Assembly: GCA_017629985.1 (NCBI GenBank)
Contig: JAGBWD010000011.1
Location: 1 to 54,431, forward strand
Length of the DNA: 54,431 nucleotides
Source of the DNA: Alistipes sp.
GTDB taxonomy: Bacteria; Bacteroidota; Bacteroidia; Bacteroidales; Rikenellaceae
Reading direction: 5' to 3'
Shown: positions 41,485 to 50,270 of the stretch, piece by piece
Position numbering within the stretch: the stretch's first letter is position 1
Layout of the letters: each line of letters starts with the position of its first letter
Program-made: the position numbers and the translations under genes
Notes under the pieces: model-generated
What the model was told of the DNA's origin: nothing
The model's input: only the letters and a program-made list of their open reading frames with translations
Databases searched by the model: none

Positions 41485-41519
41485 AAACTACTGCTGATAA
41501 TCAATTAGTTAAAAATTAA

Positions 41520-41543
41520 AAGGCCTGTCCAGACAGGCCTCTC
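41520..41543. terminator. bidirectional terminator between DUF3791 and metallophosphoesterase
   Basis: Perfect stem AGGCCTGTC/GACAGGCCT with a 2-base loop; T-rich on the - strand side. Its right flank repeats, inverted, the bases before the rubrerythrin terminator. Confidence 0.8.
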
Positions 41544-41550
41544 TCTATTG

Positions 41551-42651
41551 TTACTCTTCTTTTTTGATATCTATCACCCATAGCTCGCTCTGTGTGCCAA
41601 TGCGGAAGGGAGGCCCCCATAGCGAGAGGCCGCTTGAGACTATTGCATGACACTCCTCCCAGATGCGGTAGCCATGGCTCTGCTCATATATCGCATCCGT
41701 AAGCCAACTTAACGGCCATATCTGCCCGCGGTGGGTGTGTCCCGAAAGATGAATGTCGATACCATGCTGTGCGCTCTCGGCAATGCTATATGGTTGATGG
41801 TCAAGGAGTATTGTCGGATGTGTGGTGTCACACTTCGCGAGAAGATTCTCTAGCTCTGCTCGGTGATGATTACTACGATCGTCACGCCCAATAATGTTGA
41901 TGTTGGCAAGTGGGGCAACGCTATCGCGAAGAAGTCTTATGTTGCTCTTTGAGAGATACTCCTCCACGGCGATCATGTTGCTGATATATTCATGATTTCC
42001 TGGCGCTAGGAATATCCCATCAGGAGCCTCTATATGCTGAAACTCCTCACACATATTCTCCTCTATTACGGGCTTCAGGCTATTGTCAATGAGGTCGCCG
42101 ACAATTACTAGCACATCACCCTTTTGCTTGTTTATCAGCTCTACATATCGAGCTAGGTCGTTGCGTGTAGTGCCGTAGCCAAGGTGTATGTCGCTAGCCA
42201 TGACGATACGATATCTCTCGGCTTGCATGGGCTTTGTTGTGGTTACCTCAATATGCTCTATATGTGGATTTTGGTAGTTTATATATCCGTAGATAAGCAG
42301 AAGTGTCGTTGCCCCCAGAGCATAGAGAGTGCCATGTTGAAGGGCTGGAAATATCAGCCTTGTAACATCGGCAATAACGAGCAAGATGGTGGCATATAAC
42401 AGAAATACTAACCACACCGAGCCAATGCGAAATAGGCTCTGCGTGATAGTGGGGTTTATATCTACGTTGCGTAGTGCAAATGAGGCAAATAGCGAGAGTG
42501 CAGCGATGATAAAGAGTAACGCCATAGCTACACGAAGCCACAAGGGCTGTGTAGCTACGAGCTGCCATAATCTAGCAAAGAGATAGATATTTCCTCCTAA
42601 ATAGAGTGCCAAGAGTGTAATCCCTGCCCACATCATATCGCAAATAACCAT
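41551..42651 (-). CDS. membrane-anchored metallophosphoesterase
   Basis: The protein is 366 residues from ATG 42651 (the frame extends to a TTG at 42663; ATG 42636 is also possible). Four hydrophobic segments fill the first 130 residues; the calcineurin-like domain follows with SDIHLGY, VGDLIDN, GNHEY, ILLDHQP and LSGHTHRGQ, the full metal-binding set. It is YaeI-like: it probably hydrolyses a phosphoester on a lipid or similar substrate at the membrane. It is convergent with the DUF3990 cassette. Confidence 0.88.
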   Translation of the reverse strand: MVICDMMWAGITLLALYLGGNIYLFARLWQLVATQPLWLRVAMALLFIIAALSLFASFALRNVDINPTITQSLFRIGSVWLVFLLYATILLVIADVTRLIFPALQHGTLYALGATTLLLIYGYINYQNPHIEHIEVTTTKPMQAERYRIVMASDIHLGYGTTRNDLARYVELINKQKGDVLVIVGDLIDNSLKPVIEENMCEEFQHIEAPDGIFLAPGNHEYISNMIAVEEYLSKSNIRLLRDSVAPLANINIIGRDDRSNHHRAELENLLAKCDTTHPTILLDHQPYSIAESAQHGIDIHLSGHTHRGQIWPLSWLTDAIYEQSHGYRIWEECHAIVSSGLSLWGPPFRIGTQSELWVIDIKKEE

Positions 42652-42714
42652 GTGACACCGCAACTCCTACGCTATCAGATAAATAGCGTTGTTCGGATGT
42701 CCTGTTTCTACCTT

Positions 42715-44118
42715 TTACTTCTCTCGGTGTGTAAGACCTCGTTTTGCGGCCTCCTCCTCCATAAGGCGGTAGGCAGCGTCATAGTCGTTAGGGATGATGC
42801 CATCGAGGATTGCATTCTTCACCACCTCCTTAATCTCACCAATTACATTTGATGGTGGAATATCGTAAACCTTCATGATGAGGTCGCCCGAGATAGGGGG
42901 TTGGAAGTTACGTATTCTATCTCTCTCCTCCAGGTCGCGCATCTTGCTGCGTACCAGCTCGAAGTTCTTGAGGAAGAGCTTTACCTTGTTATCATTTCCC
43001 GATGTTATATCTGCCTCGCAGAGGGTCATCAACTTATCAATGTCATCCCCAGCCTCAAAGAGCAAACGGCGTACCGCAGAGTCGGTGACAAGATCCTCTG
43101 ATAGTACTATAGGACGCATGTGGAGAAATACCATCTTCTGCACAAAGCGCATAGGCTCATTAAGAGGAAGGCGTAGGCGGCGAAATATCTGTGGCACCAT
43201 CTTTGAACCTACAGCCTCGTGCTGGTGGAATGTCCAGCCTTGGCGAGCATCATAGCTCTTTGTTATAGGCTTGCCAATGTCGTGCAGGAGTGCTGCCCAG
43301 CGCAACCATAGGTCGTCACTGCGGCGTGCCAGATTATCAAGGACCTTCATCGTATGTTCAAAGTTATCCTTGTGTCCATGCTTGCCACGGCGCTCCACAC
43401 CCGCCATGTTATCCAATTCGGGGAGGATATGCTTTAAAAGTCCTGTGGTGCGTAGAAGACCAAGACCTATGGATGGCACAGGGGACTCCATAATCTTGTT
43501 TAGCTCCACTATGATACGCTCTTTGGTGATAATCTTTATGCGATCTGCTTGCCTGCATATCCCATCGTATGTCTCCTCGTCAATATCGAAGCCTAGTTGC
43601 GAGGCGAACCTTACGGCACGCATCATGCGCAAGGGGTCGTCAGAGAATGTCTTGTCAGGCTCGCATGGTGTGCGGATGATGCAATCTTCAAGATCCTCCA
43701 TGCCTCCAAAGGGGTCTACCAGCTCACCAAAGGTGTCACCATTTAGTGACCATGCCATGGCGTTGATTGTGAAGTCTCTACGGCGCTGATCATCCTCCAA
43801 TGTACCAGGCTCTACATGAGGGTTTCGCGACTCGGGGCTATAGCTCTCGCGGCGTGCGCCAACAAACTCCACCTCCGTATCGCGCCAACGTAGCATCGCA
43901 GTACCATAGGTTTTGTATATCGTGACCTTCGCTCCCAGCTCCTTGGCTAGCTCCTCGGCCACGGCAACACCACTTCCCACCACCACTACATCAATATCTG
44001 ATGAGGGGCGGTGTAGGTAGTAGTCGCGGACGTAGCCTCCCACGGCATACGCCTCGACACCCATACGGTCTACAACGGTAGTAATGTGCTTAAATATAGG
44101 TAATTTGAGAGGCTTCAT
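42715..44118 (-). CDS. cca: CCA-adding tRNA nucleotidyltransferase with HD domain
   Basis: The 467-residue polymerase-beta-type head has GGYVRDYYLHRPSSDIDVVV (key GGYVRD at 27-32, DID near 41-43), RRDFTINAMA and DDPLRMMRAVRFA. The HD domain is visible in LLHDIGKP with FHQHEAVGS. It adds or repairs the CCA end, needed here because the window's tRNAs do not encode CCA. It abuts pdxJ with no gap, so the two are cotranscribed. Confidence 0.94.
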   Translation of the reverse strand: MKPLKLPIFKHITTVVDRMGVEAYAVGGYVRDYYLHRPSSDIDVVVVGSGVAVAEELAKELGAKVTIYKTYGTAMLRWRDTEVEFVGARRESYSPESRNPHVEPGTLEDDQRRRDFTINAMAWSLNGDTFGELVDPFGGMEDLEDCIIRTPCEPDKTFSDDPLRMMRAVRFASQLGFDIDEETYDGICRQADRIKIITKERIIVELNKIMESPVPSIGLGLLRTTGLLKHILPELDNMAGVERRGKHGHKDNFEHTMKVLDNLARRSDDLWLRWAALLHDIGKPITKSYDARQGWTFHQHEAVGSKMVPQIFRRLRLPLNEPMRFVQKMVFLHMRPIVLSEDLVTDSAVRRLLFEAGDDIDKLMTLCEADITSGNDNKVKLFLKNFELVRSKMRDLEERDRIRNFQPPISGDLIMKVYDIPPSNVIGEIKEVVKNAILDGIIPNDYDAAYRLMEEEAAKRGLTHREK

Positions 44119-44859
44119 CTACTCCTTGGTGTCGTTATTATGAGCGCGGCGTATGCATCGCTGGTATGTAGCCACGGTATTCTCCAATCCCCAGTATAAC
44201 GCATCGCTGATAAGCGCATGGCCAATAGAGACCTCATCAACCCAAGGGATACGCTCTACGAAGTACTGTAGATTCTCGGTGTTGAGGTCATGGCCAGCAT
44301 TGAGACCTAGACCCACGCGGCGTGCCTCCTCGGCTGCTGCAACGTATGGCGCTATAGCCTTATCGCGATCCTGGGCATACCCTGCGGCGTATGCTTCAGT
44401 ATATAGCTCCACGCGGTCGGCGCCACACTCCTTTGCTGCGGTAACCATCTCAACTACAGGGTCTACGAAGATTGATACTCGGATGCCTGCCTTGTGAAAT
44501 CTGTCGGCCATGCCCTTCAGGAAGTCACGATGCTTTATGGTGTCCCAACCTGCTGATGAGGTTATAGCATCCTCGGCATCAGGGACAAGGGTCACCTGTG
44601 CTGGGCGCACCTCCTCTACAAGTTCGCAGAAGCTCTCTATGGGGTTACCCTCCACATTAAGCTCTGTGCGGATATTTGCCTTAAGCTCACGAACATCCGA
44701 GTAGCGGATGTGGCGCGCATCAGGGCGTGGGTGTACGGTGATGCCATCCGAGCCAAAATCCTCAATGTCAAGAGCTGCTTTTAGTAGATTAGGGATATTT
44801 CCGCCACGCGAATTACGCACAACGGCAATCTTATTGATATTTACACTTAACTTTGTCAT
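44119..44859 (-). CDS. pdxJ: pyridoxine 5'-phosphate synthase
   Basis: The 246-residue TIM-barrel enzyme joins 1-deoxyxylulose-5-phosphate and 3-amino-2-oxopropyl phosphate in vitamin B6 synthesis. Motifs: LSVNINKIAVVRNSRG, GITVHPRPDARHI, FCELVEEVRPAQVTLVPD (key VRPAQVTLVP), FVDP, VELYTEAYA, GLNAGHDLN and SIGHALISDALY. It is divergent from nadK. A - strand TAACTTTG box lies at 44883-44890. Confidence 0.95.
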   Translation of the reverse strand: MTKLSVNINKIAVVRNSRGGNIPNLLKAALDIEDFGSDGITVHPRPDARHIRYSDVRELKANIRTELNVEGNPIESFCELVEEVRPAQVTLVPDAEDAITSSAGWDTIKHRDFLKGMADRFHKAGIRVSIFVDPVVEMVTAAKECGADRVELYTEAYAAGYAQDRDKAIAPYVAAAEEARRVGLGLNAGHDLNTENLQYFVERIPWVDEVSIGHALISDALYWGLENTVATYQRCIRRAHNNDTKE

Positions 44860-44913
44860 AATTTTATTTATCTTTGCAAAAGCAAAGTTACGAATATTTT
44901 TCTTTTCTACGAA

Positions 44914-45783
44914 ATGAACATTATACTTTTTTCACGCAAGCAGGTGAACCATAATCCCGAGCAGCTCAACAAGCTCTTCTCTACAATGCAACGATTGGGC
45001 CTTAATTACACAATAAATGAGGACTTTGCAACAGCTGTTGAGAATCTTCTTTGTATGGATATTCCTCGCAACAGGAGATATGATGGATATGCCGAGGCTA
45101 TGGGTGGTGATGTAATGGTGCCTTATGGTGGTGATGGAACACTCCTCGAGGCTGTGCAGCTGCTCCCCTCTAGCGACATCCCTGTTGTTGGTATAAACTG
45201 TGGCCGCCTAGGCTACCTCACCGCAGATAATGGCGAAGGCATTGAGGAGCTGCTAGAGCGTATCTCTAAAGGCAATATCTCCTACCAACGCCGTGATATG
45301 TTGAGAGTCTCTGGCGATGTCTCATGTGGTAGTAAGTGCCTAGCCCTCAATGAGGTAGCTATACATCGTCACGGAGCGACAATGATATCTATCGAGACCT
45401 TCATAGACGATAATCGTATTGCCACCTACCACGGTGACGGCCTTGTAATCTCCACACCCACAGGCTCCACAGCATACTCTCTATCTGCTGGTGGCCCCGT
45501 TGTAGATCCCCTCTGTAACTGCTTCATCCTATCACCAATAGCGCCGCATAATCTCACTATGCGTCCTGTTGTTGTGCCAAATAATATCACTATAACCCTC
45601 CGTCTACACTCTCGAGGCGGCGAGGCTTTCCTCTCTGCCGACAATAGAACCTTCACTCTTTATGATGGGGCTACCATACGTCTTCAACGAGCCGAAGAGC
45701 AGCTAATTTTGGCCACACCACACAATAATACTTTTTACGACACGTTAAGAGAGAAGATGATGTGGGGGGTTGATAACCGCTAA
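44914..45783 (+). CDS. nadK: NAD kinase
   Basis: The 289-residue enzyme phosphorylates NAD to NADP. Motifs: GGDGTLLEAV (72-81), GINCGRLGYLT, ALNEVAIHRHG, then GDGLVISTPTGSTAYSLSAGGP (key TPTGSTAYSLSAGGP), PIAPHNL and RPVVVPN. A TATCTTTG box lies at 44869-44876, within the divergent pdxJ/nadK gap. A palindromic repeat begins at its stop codon. Confidence 0.95.
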   Translation: MNIILFSRKQVNHNPEQLNKLFSTMQRLGLNYTINEDFATAVENLLCMDIPRNRRYDGYAEAMGGDVMVPYGGDGTLLEAVQLLPSSDIPVVGINCGRLGYLTADNGEGIEELLERISKGNISYQRRDMLRVSGDVSCGSKCLALNEVAIHRHGATMISIETFIDDNRIATYHGDGLVISTPTGSTAYSLSAGGPVVDPLCNCFILSPIAPHNLTMRPVVVPNNITITLRLHSRGGEAFLSADNRTFTLYDGATIRLQRAEEQLILATPHNNTFYDTLREKMMWGVDNR

Positions 45784-45913
45784 TTTTGTTGTGATAAGGG
45801 ACTATTCTCGGCACCAAGCTCATCTTCCCGAATGGGGATGTACGCCAAGTACACCCCCATCCGTGTAGATTTCGACTTGGTACCAAGCCTAATCCCTTCT
45901 AACAACAAAGCGG
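45781..45913 (+). repeat. palindromic repeat family B, copy at nadK
   Basis: It has the same architecture as 30061-30191: outer arms TTTGTTGTGATAAGGGA and TCCCTTCTAACAACAAA, a middle stem ACCAAG/CTTGGT and the inner GATGTAC/GTACACC hairpin. Outer-arm differences between the two copies are matched on both sides (TTTCTTG/CAAGAAA there, TTTGTTG/CAACAAA here). It starts at the nadK stop. Confidence 0.8.
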
Positions 45914-45940
45914 CTTACCGCTTGGGAAGGTAATAGACAA

Positions 45941-45974
45941 CGTCATTGCGAGGAACGAAGTGACGTGGCAATCT
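45941..45974 (+). repeat. dispersed-type repeat CGTCATTGCGAGGAACGAAG
   Basis: The sequence CGTCATTGCGAGGAACGAAG followed by TGACGTGGCAATCT can pair CGTCA/TGACG and ATTGC/GCAAT. Sequences of this kind occur as scattered intergenic repeats in many unrelated bacterial genomes. Only one copy is in this window. Confidence 0.6.
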
Positions 45975-46005
45975 GGTAGGTTGTCTGCTGTGGTGCGTAG
46001 CCATT

Positions 46006-46102
46006 GTTAGGGAAGTTAGGGAAATTAGGGAATTTAGGGAGAAAGCAGTGCAGTACGGTAGGCCTAATCCCTAAACTCCCTAACCTCCTTAAACTCCCTA
46101 AC
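46006..46102. repeat. TTAGGGA-type mini-repeats in inverted arrangement
   Basis: Four imperfect units of about 9 bases (GTTAGGGAA, GTTAGGGAA, ATTAGGGAA, TTTAGGGAG) at 46006-46041 face their complements (AATCCCTAA, ACTCCCTAA and so on) at 46064-46102. This gives a long imperfect hairpin. It does not code and has no spacer pattern like CRISPR. The rest of the 569-base gap holds no gene. Confidence 0.7.
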
Positions 46103-46302
46103 AGAGCAAAGGAGTTCAGCGAGAGTGCAGTGCCTAACGCAGGACCAACTCCCTGAACCCACACCATAGCGCATCTGTCACCATCGTAAAATGGTCAAAA
46201 TGATACGCCAAAGTTGTCATCATCTACACAATCATTAATCACTGATATACAGGTGTTTACATCTAAATATCACGCGTGCGTGTAAAAAAATCTCACCTTG
46301 TC

Positions 46303-46335
46303 ATTGTGATTTATGGATTTTAATGCTTACATTTG
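46303..46335 (+). promoter_or_regulatory. promoter of the uppS-bamA-skp operon
   Basis: ATTG (46303-46306) and TACATTTG (46328-46335) are 21 bases apart. The start would fall near 46342, about 10 to 25 bases before the two candidate ATGs of uppS. Confidence 0.6.
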
Positions 46336-46352
46336 CAAGTTAATATACCCAT

Positions 46353-47108
46353 ATGGGAGCTGATATGAACAGTATAAACAAGATACCAACTCACGTAGCT
46401 ATCATCATGGATGGCAATGGCCGTTGGGCAAAGCAGCGCGGCATGGAGCGTTACGAGGGGCATCTCGCAGGTGTCGAATCTGTACGTAGTGTTGTGCGTG
46501 CTGCGGTGCGTAATGGTGTGAAGTGGCTTACGTTATATGCCTTCTCAACCGAGAACTGGGGACGTCCTGTGCAGGAGGTGGAGGCGATCATGCAGCTCTT
46601 CTGTCGCACGGTTATTGGTGAGGGTGAGGAGCTGGCGCAGCAGGGTGTTCGTGTTAAGATTTTGGGTGAGCGCACACACTTCTCTGCGGCTGTAGTCGAG
46701 ATGATTGAGCGTATAGAGAGTGTTACGGCAGCGGGGGATAGGCTTACGCTGGTGTTGGCATTCAACTACTCATCGCGCCGTGAGATGATGCTTGCTGTGC
46801 GCGACATTGCTAGTCGCGTAGCTGCTGGAGAGATGGCTGTAGAGGATATCACGGAGCAGAGTATATCGGGAGCGCTTATGACTGCCAACATGCCTGATCC
46901 GGACTTCATTATTCGCACCAGTGGCGAGTGTCGTTTGAGTAACTTCCTTCTATGGCAGGCCTCATACTCGGAGTTTTACTTCCCCGAGGTGCTATGGCCC
47001 GATTTCGATGAGGAGGAGTTCGACAAGGCATTGAGGGTATATGCCGAGCGTGACAGACGTTTTGGATTAGTGACTGAAGATAATAGTAATGAGATACATG
47101 GTCAATAG
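46353..47108 (+). CDS. uppS: isoprenyl transferase (undecaprenyl diphosphate synthase)
   Basis: The 251-residue (247 from ATG 46365) cis-prenyltransferase makes the C55 lipid carrier for cell-wall synthesis. Motifs: IIMDGNGRWAKQRG (catalytic Asp, phosphate loop), LTLYAFSTENWGRP, LVLAFNYSSRREM, DPDFIIRTSGECRLSNFLLWQASYSEF (key IIRTSGECRLSNFLLWQ). The gene overlaps bamA by about 10 to 20 bases, the usual Bacteroidetes order. Confidence 0.95.
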   Translation: MGADMNSINKIPTHVAIIMDGNGRWAKQRGMERYEGHLAGVESVRSVVRAAVRNGVKWLTLYAFSTENWGRPVQEVEAIMQLFCRTVIGEGEELAQQGVRVKILGERTHFSAAVVEMIERIESVTAAGDRLTLVLAFNYSSRREMMLAVRDIASRVAAGEMAVEDITEQSISGALMTANMPDPDFIIRTSGECRLSNFLLWQASYSEFYFPEVLWPDFDEEEFDKALRVYAERDRRFGLVTEDNSNEIHGQ

Positions 47109-49668
47109 AGTTATCTATACGAGGATATTTTTTATCGCTATAGCGATGTTGTTTCTCTCGCTCCTTGATGTTGAGGCGCAGGAGGCAGCAAAGCGTTATA
47201 AGGTTGGAGATGTAGCAAATAATGAGATTGTCGATACTGTTGATTTTGACATCTCATTGCCTGTGCTTACCGAGGGTGATGGTAAGCTATACTATATCCG
47301 CAAGATTAATCTGCATGGTGTAAAGTATCTAAATCACAGCATATTGAAGGCCTCGGCAGGCTTGCAGGAGGGAGATTCTATATATCTGCCTAGTAAGTTT
47401 ATCTCTAATGCTATGCAGCGTCTATGGGCTCCCCGCTACTTTTCGAATGTTCAGATTGGTGCTACAATAGAGGGTGATTCTCTAGACCTGGAGGTGTTCC
47501 TCAAGGAGCGAGCTAGAATCTTGAGATGGCAGGTAGAGGGTGTCTCCAAGTCCAAGTCCAAGGATCTCATCGAGGAGGTTCTCAAGTTGCGCAGAAATAC
47601 GGAGCTTTCGGATTATGTTATCGACAAAAATATAAAGCTCATCAAGCAGCACTACGCAGAGAAGGGCTTCCGCACATGTAATGTAGATGTTCGCATTGAG
47701 AATGACTCGGTGTATGAGCAGTGTGTGAATGTCACCTTTGAGATAGATCGTGGCCCCAAGGTGCGTGTTGGAGTTATCAATATTGAAGGTAATGAGGCCT
47801 TTACAGACAAGCGCCTGCGCCGTACATTCAAGAAGACCCACCAGAAGAGCCCTTGGTTCTGGCAGAATCGTAAACTTCTCGATGAGGAGTATGCTAATGA
47901 CAAGGAGTTGCTTCTCGACTTCTATAACGCCAATGGTTATCGAAATGCTACAATATTGAGTGACTCGGTATACTATATTGACGATGCGACACTCGGCATA
48001 GACCTCAAGGTTTCGGAGGGAAACAAGTATTACATTCGCAATATAAACTGGGTGGGTAACTCGGTATATACCACCGAGCAGCTAGAGAGTATGTTTGGTG
48101 TACAGCCTGGCGATGTCTACGACAAGAAGTCGATGCATAAGCGCCTAGGTATTGGTAAGGAGATGAATCCCGAGGAGATGTCCATATCTTCAATCTATAA
48201 CAATAGTGGATATTTGATGTCGCAGATTGAGCCTGCGGAGATTGTTGTAGGCCCCGACTCTTTGGATCTTGAGATTCGCATCTTTGAGGGTAAGCCATTT
48301 ACAATCAACGAGGTTGGTATCTCGGGAAATAAGAGCGTTGATGATGAGGTTATCCGCCGAGAGTTGTCGGTTCGTCCTGGTGAGTTGTACAACCGTGCGC
48401 TCCTTATGCAGACCATGCGTACGTTGATGGGCATGGGACACTTTGACGAGCAGGCTATTATCCCCGATGTGCAGCCAATCTCTGATGAGCTGGTAAATGT
48501 AAACTGGCCGCTTCAGGAGAAGGCTTCCGATCAGTTTAACATCGCTGGTGGTTGGGGCTCTGGAACCTTTGTAGGAAGTATCGGTGTGACGTTGAATAAC
48601 CTCTCTGTGCGTAACTTCTTCAAGAAGGGCGCTTGGCGTCCATACCCTTCGGGACAGAATCAGAAGCTCTCTATCTCGGGTCAGACAAATGGTACATACT
48701 ATAAGGCTCTCTCGTTGAGCTTTACAGACCCATGGCTTGGTGGCCGCCGTCCAAACTCCTTTACTTTGTCGGGATATATCTCGGAGCAGAACAACGCCTA
48801 CTACGTATGGCAGAGTGCTACGATGTACTATCGCTCTATAGGTGTCTTTGCCGGTTTGGGTAAGCGTCTTCAGTGGCCCGATCCATACTTTACACTCTAT
48901 GGAGAGTTGGGATATCAGCGCTATTCGCTTCGTGGCTGGAACTCATTTATCTTGAGCGATGGTGTGGCAAACACTTTGTCACTGAAGTTGGTATTGCAGC
49001 GTTCCTCTGTTGATGCACCATTCTTCTCGCGTTCAGGTTCAGAGTTTTCGGTATCTGTGCAGGCTACGCCTCCATTCTCGTTGTGGGATGGTAAGAACTA
49101 TGCCGACCCTAATCTCTCGGATCAGGATCGCTATCGCTGGATAGAGTTCCATAAGTGGATTCTCAAGGGTCGTTGGTTCTTCCCACTTACACGCAACCAG
49201 AACCTTGTGCTTATGCTTGGTGCCGAGATGGGTTACCTTGGTAACTACAACAAGGATAAGGTATCACCATTTGAGCGTTTCGAGATTGGTGGTGATGGTA
49301 TGACAGGATATAATATATATGGTGTCGATATTATTGCCTTGCGTGGTTATGACGATGGTGCGCTCGACCCATCAAACTACTACTCTGTAGCCTATAATAA
49401 ATATGTTATGGAGTTGCGCTACCCTGTTGTGTTGCGACCAAACTCATCAATCTATGTCCTTGGATTCTTGGAGGGTGGTAGTGGTTTTAACTCATGGGAG
49501 GAGTTCTCACCATTTAAGATAAAGCGCTCGGCAGGTGTTGGTGTACGTCTCTTCCTTCCTGTTGTTGGTATGCTAGGTATCGATTGGGGATGGGGCTTTG
49601 ATCCTGCCTATGGACGCACAGAGCGTAGCGGCTCGCAGTTCCACTTTGTTTTGGGACAGCAGTTCTAG
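47098..49668 (+). CDS. bamA: outer membrane protein assembly factor BamA
   Basis: The protein is 856 residues from ATG 47098 (859 from 47089; both start inside uppS). A signal peptide ends at VEAQ. About five POTRA domains follow (residues about 60-480; for instance VGVINIEGNEAFTDKRLRR and FTINEVGISGNKSVDDEVIRREL, key NEAFTDKRLRR), then the 16-strand barrel ending in F. In the barrel, the lid-loop region with RGYDDG matches the conserved VRGF/Y-type motif. It inserts barrel proteins into the outer membrane. Confidence 0.95.
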   Translation: MVNRVIYTRIFFIAIAMLFLSLLDVEAQEAAKRYKVGDVANNEIVDTVDFDISLPVLTEGDGKLYYIRKINLHGVKYLNHSILKASAGLQEGDSIYLPSKFISNAMQRLWAPRYFSNVQIGATIEGDSLDLEVFLKERARILRWQVEGVSKSKSKDLIEEVLKLRRNTELSDYVIDKNIKLIKQHYAEKGFRTCNVDVRIENDSVYEQCVNVTFEIDRGPKVRVGVINIEGNEAFTDKRLRRTFKKTHQKSPWFWQNRKLLDEEYANDKELLLDFYNANGYRNATILSDSVYYIDDATLGIDLKVSEGNKYYIRNINWVGNSVYTTEQLESMFGVQPGDVYDKKSMHKRLGIGKEMNPEEMSISSIYNNSGYLMSQIEPAEIVVGPDSLDLEIRIFEGKPFTINEVGISGNKSVDDEVIRRELSVRPGELYNRALLMQTMRTLMGMGHFDEQAIIPDVQPISDELVNVNWPLQEKASDQFNIAGGWGSGTFVGSIGVTLNNLSVRNFFKKGAWRPYPSGQNQKLSISGQTNGTYYKALSLSFTDPWLGGRRPNSFTLSGYISEQNNAYYVWQSATMYYRSIGVFAGLGKRLQWPDPYFTLYGELGYQRYSLRGWNSFILSDGVANTLSLKLVLQRSSVDAPFFSRSGSEFSVSVQATPPFSLWDGKNYADPNLSDQDRYRWIEFHKWILKGRWFFPLTRNQNLVLMLGAEMGYLGNYNKDKVSPFERFEIGGDGMTGYNIYGVDIIALRGYDDGALDPSNYYSVAYNKYVMELRYPVVLRPNSSIYVLGFLEGGSGFNSWEEFSPFKIKRSAGVGVRLFLPVVGMLGIDWGWGFDPAYGRTERSGSQFHFVLGQQF

Positions 49669-49731
49669 TTGCGCACCTTGGCAATATATTTGAGATAAGA
49701 GAGTTATATATATAAACAAATGATGATTGCT

Positions 49732-50238
49732 ATGAAACGACTTCTTTTTGCAATTTTAGCAGTTGTTATGACTGTGGGTGTTGCAACGGCACAGAATTAT
49801 ATGGTTATTGATAGCGAGAAGGTCTTTAAGTCTCTTAAGGAGTATAATGATGCTCTAGAGCAGATAGAGCAGCTGTCGCAGCGCTATCAGCAGGAGGTGG
49901 ATAAGAAGTTTGCCGAGGTGGAGCGTCTATATAATAACTATATGGTGCAACGCGCCGCGCTCTCGGAGAATGCTCGCCAGAGTAGGGAGCGTGAGATTCT
50001 CGCTCTTGAGGCGGAGGCTACCAAGTTTCAGGAGTCGCTGTTTGGCACCGAAGGTGAGATTATGAAGCGCCGCATGGAGCTTATACAGCCTATCCAGAAG
50101 CGTGTCTTTGACACTCTAGAGAGCTTTGCAAAGCAGAATGGCTATGACCTTATTATAGATATAGCAGCAAACCCTACAGTACTCTATTACTCGTCAAATA
50201 TAGATTTTACCGAGCGTGTTATAGAGGCTTTGAAATAG
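49732..50238 (+). CDS. OmpH/Skp family periplasmic chaperone (first)
   Basis: The protein is 168 residues from ATG 49732 (MKRLLFAILAVVM), with a signal peptide ending VATAQ. The mature part starts NYMVIDSEKVF, then a long coiled coil (about residues 40-110: YQQEVDKKFAEVERLYNNY) and the closing IQKRVFDTLESFAKQNGYDLIID (key FAKQNGYDLIID). It escorts unfolded outer-membrane proteins to BamA. A second copy follows after 32 bases. Confidence 0.9.
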   Translation: MKRLLFAILAVVMTVGVATAQNYMVIDSEKVFKSLKEYNDALEQIEQLSQRYQQEVDKKFAEVERLYNNYMVQRAALSENARQSREREILALEAEATKFQESLFGTEGEIMKRRMELIQPIQKRVFDTLESFAKQNGYDLIIDIAANPTVLYYSSNIDFTERVIEALK

Positions 50239-50270
50239 TAGAAATGATTTAATTTTATAAAATAATTGAG

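Noticed and set aside
46006-46102. CRISPR array
   Set aside because: Units are about 9 bases, imperfect, without spacers, and arranged as inverted arms; no cas gene is nearby. No CRISPR array was seen anywhere in the window.
47089-47097. bamA start at 47089
   Set aside because: It cannot be excluded, but ATG 47098 gives a cleaner signal peptide; the difference is three residues.
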